Shown here piece after piece: positions 52,615 to 62,866 of a stretch of 64,000 nucleotides of DNA; position 1 is the stretch's first letter; each line of letters begins with the position of its first letter. Position numbers and translations under genes: made by a program. Below the pieces are notes generated by a model. The model worked only from the letters and a program-made list of their open reading frames with translations. It was not told the origin of the DNA and made no database searches. Source of the DNA: Neocallimastix lanati (nom. inval.) (lineage: Eukaryota; Neocallimastigomycota; Neocallimastigomycetes; Neocallimastigales; Neocallimastigaceae); NCBI GenBank assembly GCA_016946835.1, contig JACVTC010000015.1, forward strand, positions 675,001 through 739,000. Direction: 5' to 3'.

Positions 52615-55320
52615 TTATTCTTCTCTATCCAATAAAGTAATAATTCCTTCAATGGCATCTACTTCAATTTCTTCACCATCTTTAATAATATCGGTGATAT
52701 TTTCAATTCCAACAACACAAGGCTTATTAAATTCTCTACTTACTAAGGCTCCATGTTGAAGCATTCCTCCAACTTCTAAGATAATACCTCCACAATTAAT
52801 AATTAATGGAGTCCAACCTGGATCTGTAGCTTTAGTAACTAAAATTTCTCCTGGATTAAATACTTTTTCATTTACTGTTTTCAAAACTTTTGCTTTTCCT
52901 CTTACCTTTCCATAACTAACAGAGTCTCCAACGAATTGATTCTTTTTTGAAGCTTCTTTTCTTTCGTGAGAAAAGATTCTTCCTCTAGAATCAAACATGA
53001 TAGGTTGTCTTTTCCATGTGGTAACAATTTCTCTACATTTATTATCTTCATGAATTTTATTTCCTACCTTTTCTTTTGTTATGACATCTACATTTTCTAA
53101 AATATGATCTAACGATTTAATTTTTAATTTAAAGATATCATCGATATCATCAATCAAGTTTCTTTGCAATAAAACTTCAGCCCTCTTCAATATTAATTTT
53201 CTTACGCTTCCTATTACAAAGACAATATAATATTTATGAGACTCCCTATATTGGAAAAAGTTTACTGTAAAGAAATAAGCCTTTTCAAATTCAGAAGCAA
53301 AACCTTTTTTACTAGCGAATTTATAAAGTTTTCTAAAGATTTCAGGTCTGTTGGTATTTGTATCATCAAAATCTTTTTGAGGATTATTACTCTCATCATA
53401 TTCTAAAAGTGCAGAAAAGACTTGATTAATGATTGTTTTTGGATTTTCAGAATATCTTTTGTTAACAATATCTATTTCACCTTCTCCTCTGAAACCATAT
53501 TTTTTCATAAAAGTTTCAAATTCATTATAAAATTCTTTTGGGAACTTTTTATCTAAAAAGTCCTGATAAAATTCATCTTGTGTCTTGTTCTTATATTGAT
53601 TCTTATCTAAATAGGTAGATAATTTGTACGTATCCAATCCCATTAAAATGGTAACAAATGGGAAACATTTAATTAAATTATTAAAATCTTGTCTTAATTC
53701 ACTATTATCTTTTAAGTATGGCTCAAATAAATTTTTGAGCTTCATATATCCAAAAAATATTCCATATGCTAATACTGGAATAGCATAACTTCTGAAATAT
53801 GTAACAAGATTATTAAAAAGATGCTCGAATATAGTAAATATCGGAACATTACTATCAATATTCTTTTGAATATATTCTTCACTTTCGGTAATAAATCGAC
53901 TCATTTGATTTTCAAAATTTGATTTTGATGATTTAGCAAAATATTTTGCAAAAATAATTCGAATTATTGGAACTTTTCGAATGATATATAATTTATTTAT
54001 TTTTAATGCTTTACATTCTGTCTTATTTTTATATTCATTACCGTGATTAAGTAGTGTCTCATTAATTAAACTATTTATATTTGAGGTATAATTTGTAATT
54101 GTTTCAATTTCAAACTTTGTCATTACATTAGAAAGATTTAATAATAGTTTTCCTCCAATGCCATCAAATGCACTCTCCTTCAAATTATCAATATTTTCAA
54201 TACCCGGAATTAGTTTTGCTAATGTATGAATAACTAATTTAAACACATCTGATCCAAATGTAGTCATTGGTTTTTCAAATCCTTGAACACCTACCGTTAC
54301 ATCGAAATAAAGTTGACGTTGTTCATTTGGTTTAGTTAAGAATTCTTCTGGTAATTTATTGTAAGTTGTAATAGGTCTTGCTTGAAGAATATATAAAATA
54401 TCATTTTCAATACCAAATTCAATATCAATAGGTACATTATAACTATTCTCAATGACAATAATTTTGTCAACAATTTGAATTATTTGTTCTTTCGATAAAG
54501 ATGACTTTTTCTGATTTTCCGAATTTTGTTCCAGAATTGATGTACCATTATCTTCATTCAATTTTACAATTTTGTCTTTACTTCCTAACTTTTCAGTAAT
54601 GACTTTTTTAGAAATTTTATTAACTATATATTCATCTGGTGTAATGATGCCTCCAACAACACTTTCTCCTAATCCAAAATTAGAAGTAATTACAGCTTCA
54701 TCATAATCATTATTTAATGGATTTATAGAAAATCCTACACCTGAAACATCACAATTAACTTGTTTCATAATAACGATAGCAATTTTTATATCAGAAGCGG
54801 TAAATCCTTTTTCTAATTTATATTTGAATACTCTATAATCAATACAAGATATAAATGATTTTAAAATGAATTCTTCTAGCAAATCAAACTGAGTTCCCAA
54901 ATACGTTTCATAATTTCCTGCGAAAGATGCCCCAGCTAAGTCTTCCTCTGGTGATGATGAACGAACAGCATATAATATTTTATTATAATCATCTGGAAAC
55001 AACTTTTTAAGATTATCTTCGATATCTTGTTTATCAGACGAACTTAAAACTAAGTTATTTAAACTCCAATCCTTGATTTTATTTAATATGATTTGACATT
55101 CATTATTATTTTGGCTCAATTGAAGAATAAATTCTTTATACAAGTCAGAAATTTTAATTTTCTTAATCCAATCCTCAAAAAATCCTACGGTAAGTACAAT
55201 TCCAGGAGGAACATTTAAGTTTAAAGAACTTAATTTTATTAAAGAATATCCTTTTCCTCCGACTTGAGAAATGTCAGCTAATTCTTTTGAATTAAGAGAA
55301 ATAATTTTTGTTTCACTCAT
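52615..55320 (-). CDS. PEP-utilising phosphotransferase, rifampicin phosphotransferase / PEP synthase-like (copy 3)
   Basis: 901 residues, full length with intact ATP-grasp motifs (Lys23, Arg120, GLGESVVGG, LQARPIT) and the C-terminal GGMLQHGALVSRE motif with His856. Private changes: KIKISDL for KIKNSDL, GFEKPMTT for GFEEPMTT, NQFVGD for NQLIGD. It shares ENITDII with copy 4. Charge reversal Glu to Lys at GFEKP is in the middle domain; its effect is unknown. Divergent from copy 4 across a mirrored spacer. Confidence 0.9.
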   Translation of the reverse strand: MSETKIISLNSKELADISQVGGKGYSLIKLSSLNLNVPPGIVLTVGFFEDWIKKIKISDLYKEFILQLSQNNNECQIILNKIKDWSLNNLVLSSSDKQDIEDNLKKLFPDDYNKILYAVRSSSPEEDLAGASFAGNYETYLGTQFDLLEEFILKSFISCIDYRVFKYKLEKGFTASDIKIAIVIMKQVNCDVSGVGFSINPLNNDYDEAVITSNFGLGESVVGGIITPDEYIVNKISKKVITEKLGSKDKIVKLNEDNGTSILEQNSENQKKSSLSKEQIIQIVDKIIVIENSYNVPIDIEFGIENDILYILQARPITTYNKLPEEFLTKPNEQRQLYFDVTVGVQGFEKPMTTFGSDVFKLVIHTLAKLIPGIENIDNLKESAFDGIGGKLLLNLSNVMTKFEIETITNYTSNINSLINETLLNHGNEYKNKTECKALKINKLYIIRKVPIIRIIFAKYFAKSSKSNFENQMSRFITESEEYIQKNIDSNVPIFTIFEHLFNNLVTYFRSYAIPVLAYGIFFGYMKLKNLFEPYLKDNSELRQDFNNLIKCFPFVTILMGLDTYKLSTYLDKNQYKNKTQDEFYQDFLDKKFPKEFYNEFETFMKKYGFRGEGEIDIVNKRYSENPKTIINQVFSALLEYDESNNPQKDFDDTNTNRPEIFRKLYKFASKKGFASEFEKAYFFTVNFFQYRESHKYYIVFVIGSVRKLILKRAEVLLQRNLIDDIDDIFKLKIKSLDHILENVDVITKEKVGNKIHEDNKCREIVTTWKRQPIMFDSRGRIFSHERKEASKKNQFVGDSVSYGKVRGKAKVLKTVNEKVFNPGEILVTKATDPGWTPLIINCGGIILEVGGMLQHGALVSREFNKPCVVGIENITDIIKDGEEIEVDAIEGIITLLDREE

Positions 55321-55683
55321 TTTAATAAGAAATAAAAGGTTTATTATTAATTATAACCAATTAATAGTCAAATTTATTATTATCTTTTGTAATATATATA
55401 TTTTTTTTAAATTACTATACTTTTAATGTTATTCTTTTTAATTTTACTTAATATTATTTTATTTTATTTTTTTTTTTTTTTTTTATTATATTTTATTTTA
55501 CTTTATTTTATATTTTATTTTATTTTATATTTTATTTTATTTTATATCTTATTTTATTTTATTTTATTCTAATTTTTAAATTAATAAAATTTTGCAAAAA
55601 GTTTTTCAGTATTTATATAAAAAATTTTTAAATATTATATATTATATAATACTAATTTTATTACATCCAAACTAAACTAAATT

Positions 55684-55760
55684 TCTTTCTCTTTTTCCTT
55701 CTCTTTTTCCTTCTCTTTTTCCTTCTCTTTTTCCTTCTCTTTTTCCTTCTCTTTTTTCCT
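55684..55760. repeat. Polypyrimidine 12-mer tandem repeat, about six units
   Basis: CTTTTTCCTTCT repeated about six times upstream of copy 3. The equivalent position in unit A (about 41060-41085) and the opposite arm of unit B (about 56915-56940) hold only one or two units. Confidence 0.85.
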
Positions 55761-56983
55761 ACTATTTTTCCTACTATTTATTCCTACTCTTTTTCCTATT
55801 CTTTTTTTTTTTTTTTTTTTTTTTTTCTATTGTTATATAAAACTCTATTTATTATGATTTTTTAATATTAATATATTTATTAGAATTATTTAATTAAAAA
55901 TATAAATATTATAGTGTTGATATTTAATTAAAAATATAAATTATAATATTGATATTTAATTAAAAATATTAAGAATACTATATATTACAAAATTTATATA
56001 AAATTTCAATTATTATTAAAGTTAAAGAAAAAAATTTTTTTCCTTCTTTTTTTCCTTCTATTTTTCTTCTATTGTCGAAAATAAATATCGTATCACGGTA
56101 TAATACTCGAATAAATTTTATCATAATTTCTTTGTTGCTATTTAATTTTTTTTATCGAATTAAAGGTTTAATTAATAAAAATTGATAAATTTTTAATGTC
56201 TGAAAAAAAAAAAAGAAAGATATTTTATTATTAAATAGATTAATATTTTCATACTCTATGAAATTTATTTACTATATACATATGAAATTATATTTATAAA
56301 AGTAATTACTAAACATCCATATTAAATAAATGAATAATAAGTAATACTGTCATGAATTTATAAACTTTATAAAAAATTTATTATTTTAAGTTCTGACATC
56401 AAAAATTGACATATGCATATATTTATAAAAAAAAAATAATAATAATAATAAAAATAAAAATAAACAAAGAAATAAAAAAATGATATAACTTATTATAACA
56501 GTATATCTTATTAATTAAATATTTAATTAGATAAATAAAAAATTAAATAGCAACAAAGAAATTATAATAAAATTTATTCGAGTATTATACCGTGATACGA
56601 TATTTATTTTCGACAATAGAAGAAAAATAGAAGGAAAAAAAGAAGGAAAAAAATTTTTTTCTTTAATTTTAATAATAATTGAAATTTTATATAAATTTTT
56701 TAAAATATATTATTCTTAATATTTTTAATTAAATATCAATACTATAATTTATATTTTTAATTAAATATCAAGACTTTAATTTATATTTTTAATTAAATAA
56801 TTCTAATAAATATATTACATATTAAAAAATCATAATAAATAGAGTTTTATATAATAATAGATAAAAAAAAAAGAATAGGAAAAATAGTAGGAATAAATAG
56901 TAGGAAATATAGTAGGAAAAAGAGAAGGAAAAAGAGAAAGAAATTTAGTTTGGATGTAATAAAATTAATATTATAATATATAT

Positions 56984-57247
56984 AAAAATTTTTTATATAA
57001 ATACTGAAAAACTTTTTGAAAAATTTTACTAAATTAAAAAATAAAATAAAATAAAATAAAATAAGATATAAAATAAAATAAAATATAAAAAAAAATAAAA
57101 TAATATATAATATATAAAAATTTTTTATATAAATACTGAAAAACTTTTTGAAAAATTTTATTAAATTAAAAATTAAAATAAAATAAAATAAAATAAGATA
57201 TAAAATAAAATAAAATATAAAAAAAAATAAAATAAAATAAGATATAA
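56984..57247. repeat. 132-bp tandem duplication upstream of copy 4
   Basis: The block starting AAAAATTTTTTATATAAATA at 56984 recurs at 57116 with the same following sequence (ACTGAAAAACTTTTTG, then an AAAAT-rich run). Single copy in the other three arms. Confidence 0.85.
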
Positions 57248-57485
57248 AATAAAATAAAATATAAAAAAAAATAAAATAAAATAAGATATAAAGTAAAGTA
57301 AAATAAAATAAAATAAAATAAAATAAAATAAAATAAAATAATATTAAGTAAAATTAAAAAGTATAACATAAAAAGTATAGTAATTTAAAAAAAATATATA
57401 TATTTCTTCTTTAAAATAAAAGAAAATAATAAATTTGATTATTAATTAGTTATAATAAATAATAAACCTTTTATTTTTTATTAAG

Positions 57486-60191
57486 ATGAGTGAAACAAAA
57501 ATTATTTCTCTTAATTCAAAAGAATTAGTTGACATTTCTCAAGTCGGAGGAAAAGGATATTCTTTAATAAAATTAAGTTCTTTAAACTTAAACGTTCCTC
57601 CTGGAATTGTACTTACCGTAGGATTTTTTGAGGATTGGATTAAGAAAATTAAAAATTCTGACTTGTATAAAGAATTTATTCTTCAATTGAGCCAAAATAA
57701 TAATGAATGTCAAATCATATTAAATAAAATCAAGGATTGGAGTTTAAATAACTTAGTTTTAAGTTCGTCTGATAAACAAGATATCGAAGATAATCTTAAA
57801 AAGTTGTTTCCAGATGATTATAATAAAATATTATATGCTGTTCGTTCATCATCACCAGAGGAAGACTTAGCTGGGGCATCTTTCGCAGGAAATTATGAAA
57901 CGTATTTGGGAACTCAGTTTGATTTGCTAGAAGAATTCATTTTAAAATCATTTATATCTTGTATTGATTATAGAGTATTCAAATATAAATTAGAAAAAGG
58001 ATTTACCGCTTCTGATATAAAAATTGCTATCGTTATTATGAAACAAGTTAATTGTGATGTTTCAGGTGTAGGATTTTCTATAAATCCATTAAATAATGAT
58101 TATGATGAAGCTGTAATCACTTCTAATTTTGGATTAGGAGAAAGTGTTGTTGGAGGTAATAAATCGACTCATTTGATTTTCAAAATTTGATTTTGATGAT
58201 TTAGCAAAATATTTTGCAAAAATAATTCGAATTATTGGAACTTTTCGAATGATATATAATTTATTTATTTTTAATGCTTTACATTCTGTCTTATTTTTAT
58301 ATTCATTACCGTGATTAAGTAGTGTCTCATTAATTAAACTATTTATATTTGAGGTATAATTTGTAATTGTTTCAATTTCAAACTTTGTCATTACATTAGA
58401 AAGATTTAATAATAGTTTTCCTCCAATGCCATCAAATGCACTCTCCTTCAAATTATCAATATTTTCAATACCCGGAATTAGTTTTGCTAATGTATGAATA
58501 ACTAATTTAAACACATCTGATCCAAATGTAGTCATTGGTTCTTCAAATCCTTGAACACCTACCGTTACATCGAAATAAAGTTGACGTTGTTCATTTGGTT
58601 TAGTTAAGAATTCTTCTGGTAATTTATTGTAAGTTGTAATAGGTCTTGCTTGAAGAATATATAAAATATCATTTTCAATACCAAATTCAATATCAATAGG
58701 TACATTATAACTATTTTCAATGACAATAATTTTGTCAACTATTTGAATTATTTGTTCTTTCGATAAAGATGACTTTTTCTGATTTTCCGAATTTTGTTCC
58801 AGAATTGATGTACCATTATCTTCATTCAATTTTACAATTTTGTCTTTACTTCCTAACTTTTCAGTAATGACTTTTTTAGAAATTTTATTAACTATATATT
58901 CATCTGGTGTAATGATACCGAAAGTGAAGAATATATTCAAAAGAATATTGATAGTAATGTTTCGATATTTACTATATTCGAGCATCTTTTTAATAATCTT
59001 GTTACATATTTCAGAAGTTATGCTATTCCAGTATTAGCATATGGAATATTTTTTGGATATATGAAGCTCAAAAATTTATTTGAGCCATACTTAAAAGATA
59101 ATAATGAATTAAGACAAGATTTTAATAATTTAATTAAATGTTTCCCATTTGTTACCATTTTAATGGGATTGGATGCGTATAAATTATCTACCTATTTAGA
59201 TAAGAATCAATATAAGAACAAGACACAAGATGAATTTTATCAGGACTATTTAGATAAAAAGTTCCCAAAAGAATTTTATAATGAATTTGAAACTTTTATG
59301 AAAAAATATGGTTTCAGAGGAGAAGGTGAAATAGATATTGTTAACAAAAGATATTCTGAAAATCCAAAAACAATCATTAATCAATTCTTTTCTGCACTTT
59401 TAGAATATGATGAGAGTAATAATCCTCAAAAAGATTTTGATGATACAAATACCAACAGACCTGAAATCTTTAGAAAACTTTATAAATTCGCTAGTAAAAA
59501 AGGTTTTGCTTCTGAATTTGAAAAGGCTTATTTCTTTACCGTAAACTTTTTCCAATATAGGGAGTCTCATAAATATTATATTGTCTTTGTAATAGGAAGC
59601 GTGAGAAAATTAATATTGAAGAGGGCTGAAGTTTTATTACAAAGAAACTTGATTGATGATATCGATGATATCTTTAAATTAAAAATTAAATCGTTAGATC
59701 ATATTTTAGAAAATGTAGATGTCATAACAAAAGAAAAGGTAGGAAATAAAATTCATGAAGATAATAAATGTAGAGAAATTGTTACCACCTGGAAAAGACA
59801 ACCTATCATGTTTGATTCTAGAGGAAGAATCTTTTCTCACGAAAGAAAAGAAGCTTCAAAAAAGAATCAATTAATTGGAGACTCTGTTAGTTATGGAAAG
59901 GTAAGAGGAAAAGCAAAAGTTTTGAAAACAGTAAATGAAAAAGTATTTAATCCAGGAGAAATTTTAGTTACTAAAGCTACAGATTCAGGTTGGACTCCAT
60001 TAATTATTAATTGTGGAGGTATTATCTTAGAAGTTGGAGGAATGCTTCAACATGGAGCGTTAGTAAGTAGAGAATTTAATAAGCCTTGTGTTGTTGGAAT
60101 TGAAAATATCACCGATATTATTAAAGATGGTGAAGAAATTGAAGTAGATGCCATTGAAGGAATTATTACTTTATTGGATAGAGAAGAATAA
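57486..60191 (+). pseudogene. PEP-utilising phosphotransferase copy 4, disrupted by an internal inversion
   Basis: Positions 57486-58158 encode residues 1-224 (ATP-grasp up to GESVVGG), then the frame runs into inverted sequence and stops at 58190 (234 residues). Residues about 225-477 are encoded on the minus strand (58915-58159). From 58916 the plus strand resumes at ESEEYIQK and is open to 60191 with His856. Outer frames stay in register, total length is exactly that of an intact copy, and no bases were lost. As written it makes only a truncated ATP-grasp piece. Private residues: ELVDIS, LDAYKL, QDYLD, NQFFSAL, ATDSGWT; the last changes a conserved Pro near the phosphohistidine domain, perhaps relaxed selection. 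Confidence 0.92.
58159..58915 (-). other. 757-bp precise inversion inside copy 4
   Basis: In copy 2 the corresponding 43308-44064 (757 bp) reads forward, flanked by GGTA (43304-43307) and TACC (44065-44068). In copy 4 the same flanks (58155-58158, 58916-58919) enclose the reverse complement, 757 bp. The open minus-strand frame at 58134-58985 is this segment plus antisense flanks, not a new gene. Confidence 0.93.
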
Positions 60192-60238
60192 TATATAAAT
60201 TTTAATTTAAAAAAAAAAAAAAAATAAATAAATAATAA

Positions 60239-60270
<32 letters not shown>

Positions 60271-60800
60271 CTATTACTACTTTAAGGATATATATATATA
60301 TTTATATATATACTAATCTATAAAAGACAAAATTAAAAACATGAATAATATTATCAAAAAAAAAAATCTCTTTTTTATATTTTTTGAAACTAAAATAGCT
60401 ACAAGAACATAAAAATATTTCAGAAAAATTTATGTTATTTAACATTATTAATAATATTATAGTTGAGAAAAAACTAATTAAATCGCTTAAATCGCTTTAC
60501 TATAATTTATTAGTATACATTCTTTTATATTTCAAGTTTTATTTTCTTTATGTATTAAATGTCATTCATTGCAAGTTATTTTTGTGTTATATAATAACAA
60601 ATAAAAATGTAATCTATTATACTATCAATTTATATATGTAAAGTATTTAAATTATAAATAAAATTAAAATATATCAAAAACAATATATTATCGTAATATA
60701 ATATTAACTTTTCTTTTATATTTATTCTTATTTTTATTTTTATTTTCTTTAATATATTAAAAAAAATCTTTTTTTTTTATATAGCAAATTGTTTTATATT

Positions 60801-61452
60801 ATTTTCAATAAAATTTTATATTGATAATTTTGAATTATTTCCCGATGAACTTGATTAAATGTACTTTAATATTAAATCTATATTAAATTTTTGAAAAAAA
60901 AAAACTTTGAAATGTAATTTACCTTCGTTATGAATTTAATTGAAATTTATTAAATATTGTCTTTTTTTAATATTTCATGATAATTTATTAAATAAAGGAG
61001 TGAATTGCTATATATATTTTAAAATATTTATTTATTTAATTTTCCTAATTCTTTACTGTAAGATAATTTTCTTCTTTTCTTTCATTAACCTAAAATATCA
61101 TACAAATACTACTGATTTCATATAAAGATAAAATAATTTAAAATCAGTTTTTTTCTTGTTTTTTATTTTTATTTTTAGAATTTCCCTCACAAGTCTGATC
61201 ATATTATCCCAGCCACAACAGACAACTAATACCAGACAAACTACTTTATATCGGAGTTGTATCAGGATGACAATATATAGTGCTCCTATGTCATACCATT
61301 TCTGTTTAGATGCTCTCAATGACCCTGAAAAATATGTGAGCCGATTTTTTAACAAAAGTATTTCAGATATTAAAATGACGCATTTCACAAATCTAATTTT
61401 TAAAGATTGAAATATATTAAAAATAAAAATAAGAATAAAAAAAAAATTAAAA

Positions 61453-61494
<42 letters not shown>

Positions 61495-61801
61495 TAGTAA
61501 AGTAAAAATTAAAGTATTATATAATACCTAATGTAGGGGAATATTAAGGTTTATATGATTTTATATTATTGTACCTATTATACATTACAGTATTATAAAT
61601 ATTTTATTATGTATGTAACATGTAAATAATTATAAAATTATTAAAAATACCTTTTAAAGGTATGGATATAAATTTATAACTACAATGGTTATCAGAAGTA
61701 TTAAAAATTACAGAAAAATGTGATTCATATTTGTTTGATATTGCTATTTAAATTTAACTATATTGAAATTTTAAATATTTTTTTTTTATATATATCTTAA
61801 G

Positions 61802-61875
<74 letters not shown>

Positions 61876-61984
61876 ATACCACATATAAAACATGTTTACA
61901 CTTTTAACTCTATATATATATTATATTTTATCATATATTTAAAAAAAAAAAATATATATATATATATATCATATTATATCATAT

Positions 61985-62027
<43 letters not shown>

Positions 62028-62866
62028 TATTCCTACACCCCAATATATATTGTTGTACCTATTTAACAACAGAATGCATGGGATTATATTTCGTATATTC
62101 GTTTCACTTTGTATATTAGAGTGTCTCTTTCTACATAAAATAATATTTTTAATTAGAAATGACAAAATGTGTATTGATATTATAAATATTGTAAGTAGTG
62201 GTGACAAGTAATCTCTTGTATATATATTTTAATCTTTTGTGGGTGGACTTTACATTCGGCATTCTCCCATCACTATTAACACATAATACTTTATAGTATA
62301 GTATTCTTCATAATGATACGAAATACTTTTTTTTTTTAAGAACATACTTTTTTATTTAAATTTAATTCCTATTTTTTTTTTTTTTTTTTTTATTTATTAT
62401 TATTACTATTTTTTTATTATTTTTATTTTATTTTATATTATTATTATTATTTTTATTATTTTTAATTATAAATTAATACATGATATTATTATTAGTGTTT
62501 CTATGTATTTCTATATATTTCTATGTATTTTATATTTATTTTATATTTATTTTAAATTTTATATTCTCAAAATATAAAATTGAAATAATTTTTTTTTTAT
62601 ATATATTGAAAAAATGTGTATTGAAAAATATTTAAACGATTCATCTTAAAAAGAATTTAAATTTAATTTCTATCTATTTTTTGTATTATCTATTTAATTT
62701 TATTTTTATAACTCTATATACATATATATAAGAATTATATAATAATTCTATGCTATTTATATTTTAATAATATTCTAATAATTATTTGTAATTTTAATAC
62801 TAGCTTATTCAAATAATTATTAAAATATTATTAATAAGAAATGAAAAAAAAAATTGTTAGTTATTT
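60801..62866. other. AT-rich intergenic DNA between unit B and the CotH gene
   Basis: Contains degraded outer-arm similarity to the palindromic unit near 60975-60990 (TTTCATGATAATTTATTAAA), A/TA runs, and a more complex stretch at 61180-61410 (listed separately). A T-rich pyrimidine stretch (62370-62470) precedes the CotH gene end. No RNA gene recognised. Confidence 0.5.
61180..61410 (+). CDS. Possible orphan exon or gene fragment, unknown
   Basis: After a plausible acceptor (TTTTTAG, 61173-61179) an open frame runs to a stop at 61408-61410 with about 76 codons of non-random composition (QPQQTTNTRQTTLYRS, then MSYHFCLDALNDPEKYVSRF). It is the only stretch in this 2-kb interval that is not simple sequence. 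No convincing upstream exon was found: the preceding ORF (60940-61125) is hydrophobic A/T background. I do not recognise the family. It could be a last exon, a pseudogene fragment or transposon 5'/3' sequence. Confidence 0.3.
   Translation: MSLTSLIILSQPQQTTNTRQTTLYRSCIRMTIYSAPMSYHFCLDALNDPEKYVSRFFNKSISDIKMTHFTNLIFKD

Larger units (their letters stand above)
55321..57485. promoter_or_regulatory. Mirrored spacer between copies 3 and 4
   Basis: Same organisation as the unit A spacer: mirrored gene-proximal blocks and a loop (about 56179-56507) in the same orientation as in unit A. It is longer because of local expansions in each arm (pyrimidine 12-mer array on the left, a 132-bp duplication on the right). 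Likely shared promoter region by position; no site is claimed. Confidence 0.6.
51868..60800. repeat. Palindromic unit B: second inverted pair of phosphotransferase genes
   Basis: Left arm about 51868-56178 and right arm about 56508-60800, loop about 56179-56507. It matches unit A end to end in direct orientation, including the loop, so the whole palindrome was duplicated. Similarity to the outermost arm sequence decays gradually, with fragments still matching near 60975. Contains copy 3 (intact) and copy 4 (internally inverted). Confidence 0.9.

Noticed and set aside
58134-58985. Open minus-strand frame of 283 codons as an independent gene
   Set aside because: It is the inverted middle part of copy 4; both ends are antisense of the flanking plus-strand coding sequence.
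59061-60191. 376-codon frame as a separate short phosphotransferase
   Set aside because: It is the C-terminal piece of copy 4; the frame is already open from 58916 and the ATG is internal in all other copies.
37262-60800. Palindromes as a pure assembly artefact
   Set aside because: Arms and units differ by many substitutions and repeat-number changes and have unique loops, so mirrored duplicate contigs are unlikely; long-read confirmation is still needed.
61098-61388. Minus-strand frame opposite the orphan exon
   Set aside because: Hydrophobic shadow frame; the plus-strand reading has the better composition and an acceptor site.
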